Made by a program: the position numbers and the translations under genes | In this document: positions 41,397 through 49,786 of the stretch, piece after piece | Layout of the letters: each line of letters starts with the position of its first letter | How positions within the stretch are numbered: position 1 is the first letter of the stretch | Origin: an uncultured Alphaproteobacteria bacterium | GTDB lineage: Bacteria > Pseudomonadota > Alphaproteobacteria > RF32 > CAG-239 | Length of the DNA: 49,786 bases | Assembly (NCBI GenBank): GCA_944392155.1 | Contig: CALXVR010000010.1 | Location: 1 to 49,786 of the forward strand | Direction: 5' to 3' | The notes under the pieces: model-generated | What the model was told of the DNA's origin: nothing | Seen by the model: only the letters and a program-made list of their open reading frames with translations | Databases searched by the model: none

Positions 41397-42767
41397 ATGG
41401 GCGCAAAGTTATTCGGTACCGATGGTGTGCGTGGGAAGGCAAATATTTATCCGATGACGGCAGAGTTTGCCTTGAAACTGGCGATGGCGGCAGGACTTAC
41501 GATCTGCACCAAGGAACGCAAAGTGGCTATCGGTCGGGATACGAGATTATCCGGCGAGATGTTGGAAGCGGCGATGATTGCGGGCTTTAGTGCTGCCGGA
41601 GTTGATGTGGTGCGCTTGGGTGTTTTGCCAACTCCTGCAGTTACAACTCTGACGCCTGATTTGAAGGTTGATATGTCGGTGATGATTACGGCTTCGCATA
41701 ATCCGTGGCATGATAACGGCATTAAGCTGATTGCCGCCGATGGTTCAAAATTTTCGGATGAAGTTACTTCCAAGTTGGAAGATATGATTGCCAAAGGAGA
41801 ATTTGAACTTTCGCCCGAAAAAATCGGGCGTGCAACGGTGGAAGATACTTTGGTTAACAAATATATCGTGCAAGCGATGTCGGTTGCGCCGGAAGGAAAA
41901 CCTTTGAAGGGTTTGCGTGTGGTTTTGGATTGCGCCAACGGCGTGTTTTCGGAGATTATGCCGAAAGTGTTTATGGAGCTTGGCGCTGGGGTTATTGCCA
42001 TCGGCAACCAACCCGATGGCTGGAACATCAACAAGGATTGCGGTTCGCAGCATATTGAAAAAATGGTTGAAACGGTGCTTGGTGCGCATGCGCAACTTGG
42101 TATTGCGGTTGACGGCGATGGTGACAGAATCATTATTTGTGATGAAAAAGGCACGCGTTTGGACGGCGACCAAGTGATTGCTTTCTTGGGAAAATATTTC
42201 AAAGAGAAAAACTTGTTAAAAGGCAATACAGTTGTGGCAACCATCGTTTCTAATCCGGCATTGGACAGATTTTTGAAGTCTGCCGGGGTTGAATGTGTGC
42301 GCTCGGGTGTTGGTGAGAGATATGTTATTGATGAGATGAAAAAGCATGGCTCAAATGTCGGTGGTGAGGAATCGGGACATATGGTATTATCCGATTATGC
42401 CAAAACCGGAGATTCAATGATTGCGGCATTGGTGGTTTGCTTGGGTTTGATTGACAGCGGCAAAAAGATGAGCGAGATTTTTCCGCTTTTTGAGCCGATG
42501 TATAAAAAACGTGTGGATACACGCTTCGTCGGCAAAGAGGAAATGATGGAAGCTTTTGAACTGCCGGAATTTAAGGCAGCTATCAGTGAAGGGGAAAAAG
42601 CCATTGAGGGCAAAGGGCGCGTTTTGGTCAGGAAATCCGGTACGGAACCTAAAATTCAGGTTTGGGTTTGGGGTGATGACAAGGCTTTTGCCGATGAGGT
42701 TAACCAGAAGATTTCTTCTGTTTTGGAGAAAGCCAAAGGTTTTGAATCTGTTAAGGTTATGCCTTAG
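41397..42767 (+). CDS. glmM: Phosphoglucosamine mutase
   Basis: 456 residues from the ATG at 41397, 9 bp after AGGA (a TTG at 41388 directly abuts the Shine-Dalgarno and is less likely). LFGTDGVRG at the N-terminus, active-site phosphoserine in TASHNPWHDNG (about Ser100), metal loop DGDGDR, sugar loop GEESGH, and phosphate loop RKSGTEP. Converts glucosamine-6-phosphate to glucosamine-1-phosphate for peptidoglycan and LPS. The last motif commonly reads RPSGTEP; Lys replaces Pro here. Confidence 0.97.
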   Translation: MGAKLFGTDGVRGKANIYPMTAEFALKLAMAAGLTICTKERKVAIGRDTRLSGEMLEAAMIAGFSAAGVDVVRLGVLPTPAVTTLTPDLKVDMSVMITASHNPWHDNGIKLIAADGSKFSDEVTSKLEDMIAKGEFELSPEKIGRATVEDTLVNKYIVQAMSVAPEGKPLKGLRVVLDCANGVFSEIMPKVFMELGAGVIAIGNQPDGWNINKDCGSQHIEKMVETVLGAHAQLGIAVDGDGDRIIICDEKGTRLDGDQVIAFLGKYFKEKNLLKGNTVVATIVSNPALDRFLKSAGVECVRSGVGERYVIDEMKKHGSNVGGEESGHMVLSDYAKTGDSMIAALVVCLGLIDSGKKMSEIFPLFEPMYKKRVDTRFVGKEEMMEAFELPEFKAAISEGEKAIEGKGRVLVRKSGTEPKIQVWVWGDDKAFADEVNQKISSVLEKAKGFESVKVMP

Positions 42768-42851
42768 CTGTTGATGTTAAATGTTTTTTTACTTTATTTG
42801 CTTAGAGTAAATAATAAGCGGGAATTTATCCGTTGAAAGCGAGGCAAAATT

Positions 42852-43055
42852 ATGAACAGTATGCGCTCAGGACTGGATTGGTCCAAAGATAAAACTTATC
42901 AGATTAAAAAACGCGGAAACTTGTCTTTGTTGGCGACAGCAACATTTAAAAACGGCAATTTTATCAGCAGCGGTTCGCGTTGTGTTTGGCCGACTTCTTT
43001 GGAGAGCAGAGATTCCAAAATTATCTCTCGTCGGGTGTGGGGTAAGGCTCTGTGA
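42852..43055 (+). CDS. Small hypothetical protein, 67 aa
   Basis: Not recognised. The ATG at 42852 follows GAGG at 7 bp. The peptide is basic, with LDWSKDKTYQIKKRGN and CVWPTSLESRDSKIISRR, and has no membrane span. Its stop overlaps the GTG start of the next gene, which supports both being real and coupled. Codon use resembles neighbours. Confidence 0.5.
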   Translation: MNSMRSGLDWSKDKTYQIKKRGNLSLLATATFKNGNFISSGSRCVWPTSLESRDSKIISRRVWGKAL

Positions 43056-43372
43056 TTAAAGGAATTATGTCACTTTTTACTTCGGGTTTGATCTTTAACC
43101 CGATGGTTTTGTTAGGTATTTTATTTGGAATTTGTTGCTATATCTATTTAACAGCCGAGCAAATGACGGATTTGTTTTTTGATTATCGGTTTTATTTGTT
43201 AGGTGTTTTGTTGGCTTTTTTATATAATTTTATATTCAAAAAAGTTTACAAAGAAGGTGGGTATGAGTTGGATGTTTCGGCAACGATGCTTAATGTGGTC
43301 GGCTCGGCTTTCAAGTTCTTTTTATCCAGTGTTTTGATGATTTCTTTTATTTCTATGATTAGTTTGACATAA
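43052..43372 (+). CDS. Small membrane protein, 106 aa
   Basis: GTG start at 43052 overlapping the upstream TGA. Three predicted membrane helices: MVLLGILFGICCYIYL, FYLLGVLLAFLYNFIF and FFLSSVLMISFISMISL, with KKVYKEGG between the last two. No family recognised. Ends just before a bidirectional terminator. Confidence 0.6.
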   Translation: MIKGIMSLFTSGLIFNPMVLLGILFGICCYIYLTAEQMTDLFFDYRFYLLGVLLAFLYNFIFKKVYKEGGYELDVSATMLNVVGSAFKFFLSSVLMISFISMISLT

Positions 43373-43373
43373 A

Positions 43374-43409
43374 CAAAAAATCCGAAGACATTTATCTTCG
43401 GATTTTTTT
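43374..43409. terminator. Bidirectional terminator
   Basis: 9-bp stem ATCCGAAGA/TCTTCGGAT (43380-43388 with 43395-43403), loop CATTTA, A run before and T run after. It separates convergent genes. Confidence 0.95.
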
Positions 43410-43423
43410 GAAATTCTGTATGA

Positions 43424-43600
43424 TTAAATCGTAATATCTACGTTATGCCCGTTGGTGGGGGAAGGAGCAACCATTCGGCTATCATCGCCGAGCAGAACCT
43501 CAATAACTTCCTGCTGCATCTCAACCGCATTTTTTATCAGCGACATTTGCATCTGCTGAACAGATAAGGCATAGGAACTTAAAGCACCTAATTCAGACAT
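43424..43600 (-). CDS. YjfB-like putative motility protein, 58 aa
   Basis: Start at 43600 (MSELGALSSYAL) behind GGGAGA; an ATG at 43621 lacks such a site. Amphipathic helix rich in Gln, Met and Ser (ALSVQQMQMSLIKNAVEMQQ) and a C-terminal NVDITI resemble the YjfB family, whose members end in a similar ID-x motif. The function is uncharacterised; a link to motility is by family name only. Single gene. Confidence 0.6.
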   Translation of the reverse strand: MSELGALSSYALSVQQMQMSLIKNAVEMQQEVIEVLLGDDSRMVAPSPTNGHNVDITI

Positions 43601-43746
43601 TTGTTTTCTCCCTAATAACAAAGGTCATTATATCACAAAATCTTTAAGTTTTCATTAAAAATTTTGATGGAAAATCTGAAAATTATTTGATTTTCGGATG
43701 ATTTGACTTATAAATCATCTATAGTTTTGTTTAACAGAAGAAGAGA

Positions 43747-45561
43747 TTGAGAAAAGTGGTTGATATTAAGCACGGTTTGGAAGTTTTGCGCAAAAATATT
43801 AAAATCGCTCCCGAAAAACCCGGTGTATATCGGATGCTTGGGGAGAATGATAAGGTTTTGTATGTGGGCAAGGCCAAAAATATTAAGAAAAGAATCGTGG
43901 CTTATTCGCATATTGATAAACTTCCCGTGCGTTTGCAACGTATGGTTTCCGAGATTAAGCGGATGGAGTTTATTATTGTCGAAAACGAGGCTAAAGCTCT
44001 TTTGATGGAAAATGAGCTGATTAAAAAACTTGAGCCGCGTTATAATATTTTGCTTAAAGATGACAAGACCTTTCCGCATTTGGTGATTGATGTGCAATCG
44101 GAATTTCCGAGTTTGCGCAAATATCGCGGCAAAAGGCATGATAAGAGCAAATATTTCGGTCCTTTTGCCAGTGTATTGGCGGTTAATTCAACGCTTGATA
44201 TCGTGCAAAAAGCCTTTTTGCTCAGGACATGCCGTGACAGCGTGTTTAAGCATCGGGACAGACCTTGTCTGATGTACCAAATCAAGCGTTGTTCCGCACC
44301 TTGTGTGGGCAAGGTTTCGCCGGAAGAATATCGGCGTTTGGTGCGTGAGGCGGTTGATTTTCTGGAAGGAAAAAACTCTAAAATTCAAGAAGAATTATCG
44401 CAAAAAATGCAGGAAGCCAGCGATGAACAAAATTATGAACTGGCGATGGTTTTGCGCGACCGTATTCGGGCTTTGACCAATATTCAGCATGGCAACCAAG
44501 TGGAATATGCCGATATTAAGTCAGCCGATATTATTGCTCTGGCTCGCAAAGGAAATTTGGTTTGTATTCAGGTGTTTTTTGTGCGTTCGGGACAAAACTG
44601 CGGTAATGTGCCGTATTTTCCGAAGCAAACCGAGGAAGCGACAGATGCCGAAATTTTGGAAGCATTTTTGAGCAGTTTTTATACCAGACATATTCCGCCC
44701 AAAGAAATTATTCTTTCCGAAGAACTTGAAAACAAAGAGTTTTTGGAAGATGCAACGGGAGCTAAAATTAATACTTATCAAAAAGGCAACAAAGCAAAAT
44801 TGGCTAATAATGCCAAAGAAAACGCGCTTGCTTCCATTGAACGCAAAATTGCCGAAGAAGCCTCGGTTAAGAGCAATTTGGAAGAGTTTGTCAAAATCTT
44901 TGGTTTGCCGAGTATTCCGAAGCGCATTGAAATTTATGATAACTCACATATTCAGGGCAGCTATGCCATCGGGGCGATGGTGGTGGCAACTCCGGATGGT
45001 TTTGATAAAAAACAATACAGGACTTTTAATATCAAGAATCCGGATATTACAAATGACGACTTTGCGATGATGAAAGAAGTTCTGACCAGAAGGTTTGAGC
45101 GGATGACGCCGGAAAATAAGCCCGATGTTATTCTGCTGGACGGCGGTTTGGGACAGCTGCATGCCGTGCACGAATCCTTAAAAGATTTTGATTTGTCGGG
45201 GATTGTGATTATTGCCATATCCAAAGGTCCGGAGAGGAATGCGGGTAAGGAATTTTACCATATGGTCGGGAGAGAAAGTTTTGCTTTGCCGTTTCAATCA
45301 CCGATAGCTTTTTATATGCAAAATCTGCGTGATGAGGCGCACCGCTTCGCGATTGGAACACACCGCAAGCATCGGGCAAAATCCATCTCAAAATCACGCT
45401 TGGATGAGGTGGAAGGAATCGGCGCAAGGCGTAAGAAGGATTTGCTGAATTATTTTGGGTCGGTGGAAGAAATTTCCCAAGCCTCGCTCAAGGAATTGGA
45501 AAAAGTGGAAGGAATAAGCAAAAAAACGGCGGAAAAGATTTTTAATTACTTCCACAAATAA
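43747..45561 (+). CDS. uvrC: UvrABC system protein C (excinuclease subunit)
   Basis: 604 residues. N-terminal GIY-YIG nuclease (PGVYRMLGENDKVLYVGKA, KKRI), Cys-rich segment (CLMYQIKRCSAPCVG), UVR motif (ELAMVLRDRIRAL), RNase H-like C-terminal nuclease with IEIYDNSHIQG and LLDGGLGQL, and two helix-hairpin-helix motifs at the end (IGARRKKDLLNYFGS, VEGISKKTAEKIF). Makes both incisions in nucleotide excision repair. No ATG lies at the 5' end: TTG at 43747 or GTG at 43756 must be used, behind AGAAGAAGAGA. Confidence 0.96.
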   Translation: MRKVVDIKHGLEVLRKNIKIAPEKPGVYRMLGENDKVLYVGKAKNIKKRIVAYSHIDKLPVRLQRMVSEIKRMEFIIVENEAKALLMENELIKKLEPRYNILLKDDKTFPHLVIDVQSEFPSLRKYRGKRHDKSKYFGPFASVLAVNSTLDIVQKAFLLRTCRDSVFKHRDRPCLMYQIKRCSAPCVGKVSPEEYRRLVREAVDFLEGKNSKIQEELSQKMQEASDEQNYELAMVLRDRIRALTNIQHGNQVEYADIKSADIIALARKGNLVCIQVFFVRSGQNCGNVPYFPKQTEEATDAEILEAFLSSFYTRHIPPKEIILSEELENKEFLEDATGAKINTYQKGNKAKLANNAKENALASIERKIAEEASVKSNLEEFVKIFGLPSIPKRIEIYDNSHIQGSYAIGAMVVATPDGFDKKQYRTFNIKNPDITNDDFAMMKEVLTRRFERMTPENKPDVILLDGGLGQLHAVHESLKDFDLSGIVIIAISKGPERNAGKEFYHMVGRESFALPFQSPIAFYMQNLRDEAHRFAIGTHRKHRAKSISKSRLDEVEGIGARRKKDLLNYFGSVEEISQASLKELEKVEGISKKTAEKIFNYFHK

Positions 45562-45623
45562 AAAATCTGTCTTATGATAAGGGCAAAATTTCGCTAATTT
45601 GTTTTTATAAAAGGACGCAAAAA

Positions 45624-46316
45624 GTGTATAGCTTACCAAATCTTTTGACCATTTCACGCATAGTGGTTATTCCGGTTATTTTTATGATGGTTTATATTCA
45701 GGCTTCCGTTTGGCAGTTGTTGGCGGCAGTTCTGTTTATTGTTGCTTCTATAACCGATTATTTAGACGGATATTTGGCGCGCGCACGAAACGAAACTTCG
45801 GCTTTCGGGCGCTTGTTAGACCCAATTGCAGATAAGCTCTTGGTTACATCTGCATTAGTGGTAATTTTGGCCGTGCCGGGTATGGTGGTTTGTAAGTTGA
45901 GCTATATTCCCGTAATTGTCATTTTGTGCAGAGAAATTTTGGTTTCCGGTTTGCGCGAGTTCTTGATGGAAGTAAAGGTCGGTATGCCGGTTACTCGTTT
46001 GGCAAAGTGGAAGACCGGTTTTCAGATGACAGCTTTGTCGATGATGTTGTTGAAAGGTTTTTGGTTGTGGGGCGGAATCGGCGAAATCTTGCTTTGGATT
46101 GCCGGTGTTTTGACCTTTATTACCGGTTATCAGTATTTTCAAAAAAGCCTCAATTATGTTAAGAAAATTGAGAAAGAAAGAAAAGCTGAAAAGAAAAGCA
46201 GTGCCGTCGTTGCAGCACCGAAGAAAGTTGCTGAAGTAAAAACCTCAGGCAAGAAAAAGGCCGTTGCGACCAAGAAAAACGCTGGTAAAAAAACGGCAAA
46301 AAAAGCTAAGAAATAA
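45624..46316 (+). CDS. pgsA: CDP-diacylglycerol-glycerol-3-phosphate 3-phosphatidyltransferase with Lys/Ala tail
   Basis: 230 residues, GTG start behind AAAGGA. The CDP-alcohol phosphotransferase motif D-x2-DG-x2-AR-x8-G-x3-D-x3-D is complete (Asp45, Asp48, Gly49, Ala52, Arg53, Gly62, Asp66, Asp70). Several membrane helices. Makes phosphatidylglycerol phosphate. After about residue 180 comes a basic tail with repeated AAPKK, GKKKA, TKK and KKTAKKAKK, like histone H1-type tails and not part of normal PgsA; it should lie in the cytoplasm. The response regulator gene starts 14 bp after the stop. Confidence 0.93.
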   Translation: MYSLPNLLTISRIVVIPVIFMMVYIQASVWQLLAAVLFIVASITDYLDGYLARARNETSAFGRLLDPIADKLLVTSALVVILAVPGMVVCKLSYIPVIVILCREILVSGLREFLMEVKVGMPVTRLAKWKTGFQMTALSMMLLKGFWLWGGIGEILLWIAGVLTFITGYQYFQKSLNYVKKIEKERKAEKKSSAVVAAPKKVAEVKTSGKKKAVATKKNAGKKTAKKAKK

Positions 46317-46330
46317 ATTGGTTTTGGACC

Positions 46331-47020
46331 ATGAATAAGGATAAGACACATATTCTGGTCGTTGATGATGATACCCGCTTGCGTGCGCTCTTGCAAAGAT
46401 TTTTGCGCGAAAGCGGGTTCTATGTTTCTGCGGCAAAAGATGCGGCGGAGGCAAGAGAAAGACTTAAAGAATATAAATTCGATATGCTGATTGTGGATAT
46501 TATGATGCCCAATGAAAGCGGTTTGGAATTTTTACAAAAATTTCGAACAGAGAGCAATTTGCCGGTTATTATGTTAACGGCAATGGGTGAAACAGCAGAC
46601 AGAATCAGCGGGCTTTCTGCCGGAGCAGATGATTATTTGCCTAAGCCTTTTGAGCCTTTGGAATTGGTTTTACGAATCAAGAATATATTGAAAAGAGCCC
46701 CTCAGGTTGATGAAGAACTCAAAACAAAAATGGATTTGGGGCTTTGTGTTTATGATTTGAATAAAAAAGAGCTGCATACCAAACAAGGGCAAGTTATTCA
46801 TATTACACCAGTAGAACAGATGTTGCTCGGAATTTTGGGGCAAAAGTCAGGGCAGATTTTTACGCGTGAGAAATTGGCCGAAATGCTTGGAGCAGGGCAA
46901 AGTCCTCGTTCGATTGATGTACAAATAACACGTTTACGCAAAAAAATCGAGAAAGATTCTAAAAATCCACGTTATCTTCAGACTGTTCGTGGAAAAGGTT
47001 ATATGTTGTTGCCTGAGTAA
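46331..47020 (+). CDS. OmpR-family response regulator
   Basis: 229 residues. Receiver domain with the acidic pair Asp12-Asp13, phospho-acceptor Asp56 (LIVDIMMP), Thr83 and Lys105 (LPKPFEP); winged-helix DNA-binding domain with RSIDVQITRLRKKIE and YLQTVRGKGYML. Partner of the kinase directly downstream. The Shine-Dalgarno is weak, so its translation may be coupled to pgsA. Targets unknown; OmpR-like systems usually adjust envelope genes. Confidence 0.95.
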   Translation: MNKDKTHILVVDDDTRLRALLQRFLRESGFYVSAAKDAAEARERLKEYKFDMLIVDIMMPNESGLEFLQKFRTESNLPVIMLTAMGETADRISGLSAGADDYLPKPFEPLELVLRIKNILKRAPQVDEELKTKMDLGLCVYDLNKKELHTKQGQVIHITPVEQMLLGILGQKSGQIFTREKLAEMLGAGQSPRSIDVQITRLRKKIEKDSKNPRYLQTVRGKGYMLLPE

Positions 47021-47116
47021 TGTTGCGTTTTTGTAATTCTTTGTTAATTAATTTTACTAGAATTTATTTTTCATTAGTTTAATATCAAGGCAGTTATTGA
47101 TTTTAGGAGAAAATAT

Positions 47117-48475
47117 ATGCATTTGACTTTTCCGGAAAAAGTGGACAATGGTTTGAGATATTTAAAACTCAAATTGTTGCCTAAATCTTTGTTTTTCAGA
47201 ACGATGCTGCTTATTTTTATTCCGTTGATTGTGGTTCAGGTCGTGTCTATTGTGGCCTTTTTTGACGGAAGCTGGGGTAGGGTCGGAAAGAGATTATCTT
47301 CAAATTTGACTTCAGATATGGCGTTTATGATGCAGTTGGTAGAGAAATCTCCTGATAAATTGCCTGAGATTCAGAAATTAAGTCATTCAATTTTTGATAT
47401 TAATTTGAAATATTATAATAATGATGAAAAACATACGGTCTTGAATAAAACCAGCAGAAACAGCAAGTTGGTTACGGGATTTTTGGAAGATTCTTTGCGT
47501 AGAGAGTTTCCGGATGCTATCAGCAGTATTTATATGGGCAAAGGTGAGTATGATATGGTGGTCTTTGTGGATACTGCTGACGGGTTATTCCAATTTTCAA
47601 CCTCTTCTAAAAATATTTTTTCGTCGTCTATCTTTGGTTTTGTGGCTTGGATGGTCGGAACTTCTTTGCTGTTGTTCTTAGTGGCGGTTTTGTTCCTGCG
47701 CATACAGGTACGTTCTATTGCCGAATTGGCAAGGGTTTCGGAAGATTTTGGTAAAGGTATAGACAATAAAGACTTTAAGCCTTTCGGCTCAATTGAAGTT
47801 CGTCGTGCCGGTATTGCCTTTATTAAGATGAAGGAACGAATTCAGCGTCAAATCAGTGAAAGAACACAAATGTTGGCAGGTGTGTCTCATGACTTACGTA
47901 CGCCTTTGACCAGAATGAAGCTGTTGTCGACGATGATGAAAGAGGGGCAGGATAAAGAAGATTTCCTGAGCGATATTTCAGAAATGGAGAAGATGCTCGA
48001 TGGTTATTTATCATTTGTCAGCGGTGAAGGCGGAGAAAAATCCAGCTTTGTTGATATGAATGAGTTGTTGTTGAGTATTATTAATAAGTTTAGAAACACC
48101 AAAGCGCTTATTCGTTACTCAACAAATGACCAAGTCAGTGCTATTCAAGGCAGAGAACAAGCCTTAAAACGCGCTTTGACCAATATCATTTCTAATGCGT
48201 TTGATTATGGTAAAACCGTTGCCGTTAGCTTGGAAAGCAATAATAACAAGTTGGAAATTGCCGTTGATGATGACGGTCCGGGAATCCCCGCAGATAAAAG
48301 AGAGGATGTCTTTAAGGCATTTTACCGCATTGAGGGGTCCAGAAATAAAGAAACCGGTGGTGTCGGTTTGGGATTGGCTATTGCCAAAGATATTATAACT
48401 TCTCACGGAGGCAAAATTGAGCTTCTGGATAGTCCGATAGGAGGCTTGAGGGTTCTCGTCAGTATTCCCCTATAG
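47117..48475 (+). CDS. EnvZ-like sensor histidine kinase
   Basis: 452 residues. First membrane helix (TMLLIFIPLIVVQVVSIVAFF), periplasmic sensor of about 130 residues, second helix (SLLLFLVAVLFLRI), HAMP region with LARVSEDFGKG, HisKA with His about 258 (AGVSHDLRTPLTRMK), and HATPase with NIISNAFDYG, DDGPGIP, FYRIEGSRN and GGVGLGLAIAKDI. The N-terminus resembles alphaproteobacterial EnvZ (RT-x-LLI-x-P-x-VV-Q). A clear AGGAG precedes the ATG. Confidence 0.94.
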   Translation: MHLTFPEKVDNGLRYLKLKLLPKSLFFRTMLLIFIPLIVVQVVSIVAFFDGSWGRVGKRLSSNLTSDMAFMMQLVEKSPDKLPEIQKLSHSIFDINLKYYNNDEKHTVLNKTSRNSKLVTGFLEDSLRREFPDAISSIYMGKGEYDMVVFVDTADGLFQFSTSSKNIFSSSIFGFVAWMVGTSLLLFLVAVLFLRIQVRSIAELARVSEDFGKGIDNKDFKPFGSIEVRRAGIAFIKMKERIQRQISERTQMLAGVSHDLRTPLTRMKLLSTMMKEGQDKEDFLSDISEMEKMLDGYLSFVSGEGGEKSSFVDMNELLLSIINKFRNTKALIRYSTNDQVSAIQGREQALKRALTNIISNAFDYGKTVAVSLESNNNKLEIAVDDDGPGIPADKREDVFKAFYRIEGSRNKETGGVGLGLAIAKDIITSHGGKIELLDSPIGGLRVLVSIPL

Positions 48476-48590
48476 CGGCCATATCCGACGATATACTTTC
48501 AACAAGGTTTATGTCGGTCCTAATGTCAGGGTAGCCAATGATTGATATAAACAGAAAGGTCGGAGTGGAGGTAAGTTATTATGTTTGCAA

Positions 48591-48622
48591 AAAAATCGGC
48601 TGTAAAATCAGCCGATTTTTTT
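48591..48622 (+). terminator. Terminator after the two-component system
   Basis: 12-bp stem AAAAATCGGCTG/CAGCCGATTTTT with a six-base loop and T run. The 115 bp between the kinase stop and this hairpin hold no recognisable gene. Confidence 0.93.
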
Positions 48623-48689
48623 GTTAAAGGCATTTTAACATATATGTATTAGAATTCTTTCAAAATTCAATTTTTACAGGTGATATATT

Positions 48690-49786
48690 ATGGCTGAAAA
48701 TTTAGAGAATTCTGGTAATGTTCAGGAAAATATTATGGCAAGTGAGAATCCAGCTGCCGAGGGTGAGGAATATGAGTATGAATATATAGAGTTAGCTGAA
48801 GGTGAAGAATTGCCGGAAGATGCCGAATATGAGTATGTAGAAGTTGTTGATGATAGTGATGTTGCGCAGCAAGAAACAGCTGTGGAGACCGCAGCAGAGC
48901 TTCCTGAACCTATTTTGTCTGTGCCGCCCATGCCACAACAAAATGTTTCTGTCCCAGAAACTCCAAATATGGAAAAAATTGAAGAAGAAAAAACATCACA
49001 AGAAAATATTCAGCCATTGTCTCAACCCGTTGAAGAAGCAGATTTGAATGCTCTGCTTGATGATGATGGAGAGATACAAGAAGTTAATGCCTCAACTTTG
49101 TTGGATGGGGATTATAGTGATGATTTTGCTCGAAATTTATTTGAAAATAAGGAAGAAGCAAAAGTAGAAGAAGTGTCTTTGGATGAGATTTTAGGAAGTG
49201 ACGCATCAGTTACTCCGGCCGGAATCGAAGATGTAAAAGAAGTTTCTCCCGAAGAATTAGTTGCAGGTATTGCTCGTGATGATGATGGTTCTTTAAGAAA
49301 AAGTATCTGGGCTGATTTAACTGATGATGAGCCGACAAGCAAAGAAACAGAAACCGAAAAGTTTTTATATAATGAAGCAGGCGAAAAGCAACAGATAACG
49401 GAAGAAGTTATTGTAATGTCTCAGAATGATGAGATGGTACATAATGATAATACTTCAGAGTCTGAGGTTGTTGTATCGGCGGAGCCTGCTGTTGCGCCGA
49501 CTGAGCCTGTTGTCGAGGAAGTTGTTGCAGAGGCGGAGCCTGTTGTTGTGCCGACTGAGGCTGTTGTCGAGGAAGTTGTTGCGGAGCCGGAGCCTGTCGT
49601 TGCACCGGCGGAGCCTGTCGTAGAGGAAGTTGTTGCGGAGGCGGAGCCTGTTGTTGTGCCGACTGAGGCTGTTGTCGAGGAAGTTGTTGCAGAGGCGGAG
49701 CCTGTTGTTGCGCCGGCTGAGCCTGTTGTCGAGGAAGTTGTTGCAGAAGCGGAGCCTGTCGTTGCGCCGGCTGAGCCTGTTGTCGA
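48690..49786 (+). CDS. Acidic Pro/Val/Glu repeat protein, 3' end outside window
   Basis: Open from the ATG at 48690 to the last base, at least 365 residues. AGG lies 10 bp upstream. Residues 1-55 are extremely acidic with Tyr (EYEYEYIELAEGEE, EYEYVEVVDDSD); the middle contains spaced conserved-looking motifs (LNALLDDDGEI, SLDEILGSD, VSPEELVAGIARDDDG, SIWADLTDDE); from about residue 260 an 18-residue repeat of the form EPVVAPAEPVVEEVVAEA begins. No signal peptide or membrane span in the visible part. Pro/Glu-rich spacers of this sort are found in TonB-like and polar organising proteins, but no family is assigned. Confidence 0.75.
   Translation, partial: MAENLENSGNVQENIMASENPAAEGEEYEYEYIELAEGEELPEDAEYEYVEVVDDSDVAQQETAVETAAELPEPILSVPPMPQQNVSVPETPNMEKIEEEKTSQENIQPLSQPVEEADLNALLDDDGEIQEVNASTLLDGDYSDDFARNLFENKEEAKVEEVSLDEILGSDASVTPAGIEDVKEVSPEELVAGIARDDDGSLRKSIWADLTDDEPTSKETETEKFLYNEAGEKQQITEEVIVMSQNDEMVHNDNTSESEVVVSAEPAVAPTEPVVEEVVAEAEPVVVPTEAVVEEVVAEPEPVVAPAEPVVEEVVAEAEPVVVPTEAVVEEVVAEAEPVVAPAEPVVEEVVAEAEPVVAPAEPVV
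49477..49786 (+). repeat. 54-bp in-frame tandem repeat encoding 18-residue units
   Basis: GTTGTCGAGG-type anchors occur at 49509, 49563, 49617, 49671, 49725 and 49779, an exact 54-bp period that continues past the window end. Units differ by synonymous and Pro/Ala swaps. Confidence 0.92.

Noticed and set aside
48477..48590. Short open stretch after the kinase gene that translates to RYTFNKVYVGPN
   Set aside because: Only about 20 codons before a stop and no start codon with a ribosome site; may be a gene fragment but cannot be supported.
1..49786. CRISPR array
   Set aside because: The only regular repeats are coding tandem repeats and the 126-bp palindromes; none show short repeats with unique spacers.
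1..49786. tRNA or rRNA genes and an integrase-type island
   Set aside because: No cloverleaf with a T-loop GTTCRA motif, no rRNA sequence, and no integrase or transposase motif was seen next to the foreign-looking genes.

Overview
The window looks like a low-GC chromosomal segment of an alphaproteobacterium, probably a host-associated or gut-dwelling lineage. Three things visible in the gene content and order support this. The F0 ATP synthase cluster is atpI-atpB-atpE with two divergent b subunits (b-prime and b). The block pal-cpoB-tilS-ftsH-glmM is the usual alphaproteobacterial arrangement. A DciA (DUF721) gene overlaps a DsbA-like gene. Assignment to a gut lineage is an inference and rests mainly on a Bacteroidota-like insert.

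Layout. 1-2.0 kb: 3' part of a cysteine-rich repeat protein, an unrecognised gene and a GNAT acetyltransferase. 2.1-8.2 kb: lepA, a palindromic repeat block, ruvX diverging from tolB, then an AmpD-type amidase and a DjlA-like co-chaperone. 8.25-13.5 kb: a tightly packed minus-strand nucleoside salvage operon, cdd-punA-deoC-deoA-deoB-pgeF. 13.6-19.0 kb: a giant AsmA-family protein and a GalU-like nucleotidyltransferase. 19.0-22.9 kb: the F0 ATP synthase operon, then a DsbA-like thiol oxidoreductase and DciA. 23.0-24.05 kb: an isolated flagellar export pair, fliO-fliP. 24.05-30.1 kb: an accessory zone with repeats, a small outer membrane barrel, a G-rich strand-asymmetric block and two genes that look Bacteroidota-derived (a barrel protein and a 951-residue lipoprotein). 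30.2-32.9 kb: ppdK, followed by more palindromic elements. 33.3-36.2 kb: a four-gene orphan cluster (a predicted Cys-His-Asp papain-like enzyme, an unknown, and a tandem paralogue pair). 36.3-42.8 kb: pal-cpoB-[126-bp tandem palindromes]-tilS-ftsH-glmM. 42.8-49.8 kb: small hypotheticals, a YjfB-like protein, uvrC, pgsA with a histone-like tail, an OmpR/EnvZ-type two-component pair, and the start of an acidic repeat protein running off the window.

The most unusual signals are these. (1) A family of about 125-bp whole-length palindromes lies directly behind stop codons; all share a 4-6-4 central hairpin that is preserved by a compensatory change (GTAC/GTAC versus GTAG/CTAC). (2) A Bacteroidota-like two-gene island has Shine-Dalgarno-less starts inside an SD-using genome. 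(3) The 33.3-36.2 kb cluster has no function I can recognise. (4) The ATP synthase c subunit has lost most of the helix-1 glycine motif. The Tol-Pal genes are split, with tolB about 30 kb from pal. No tRNA, rRNA, CRISPR array, integrase or transposase gene was recognised.
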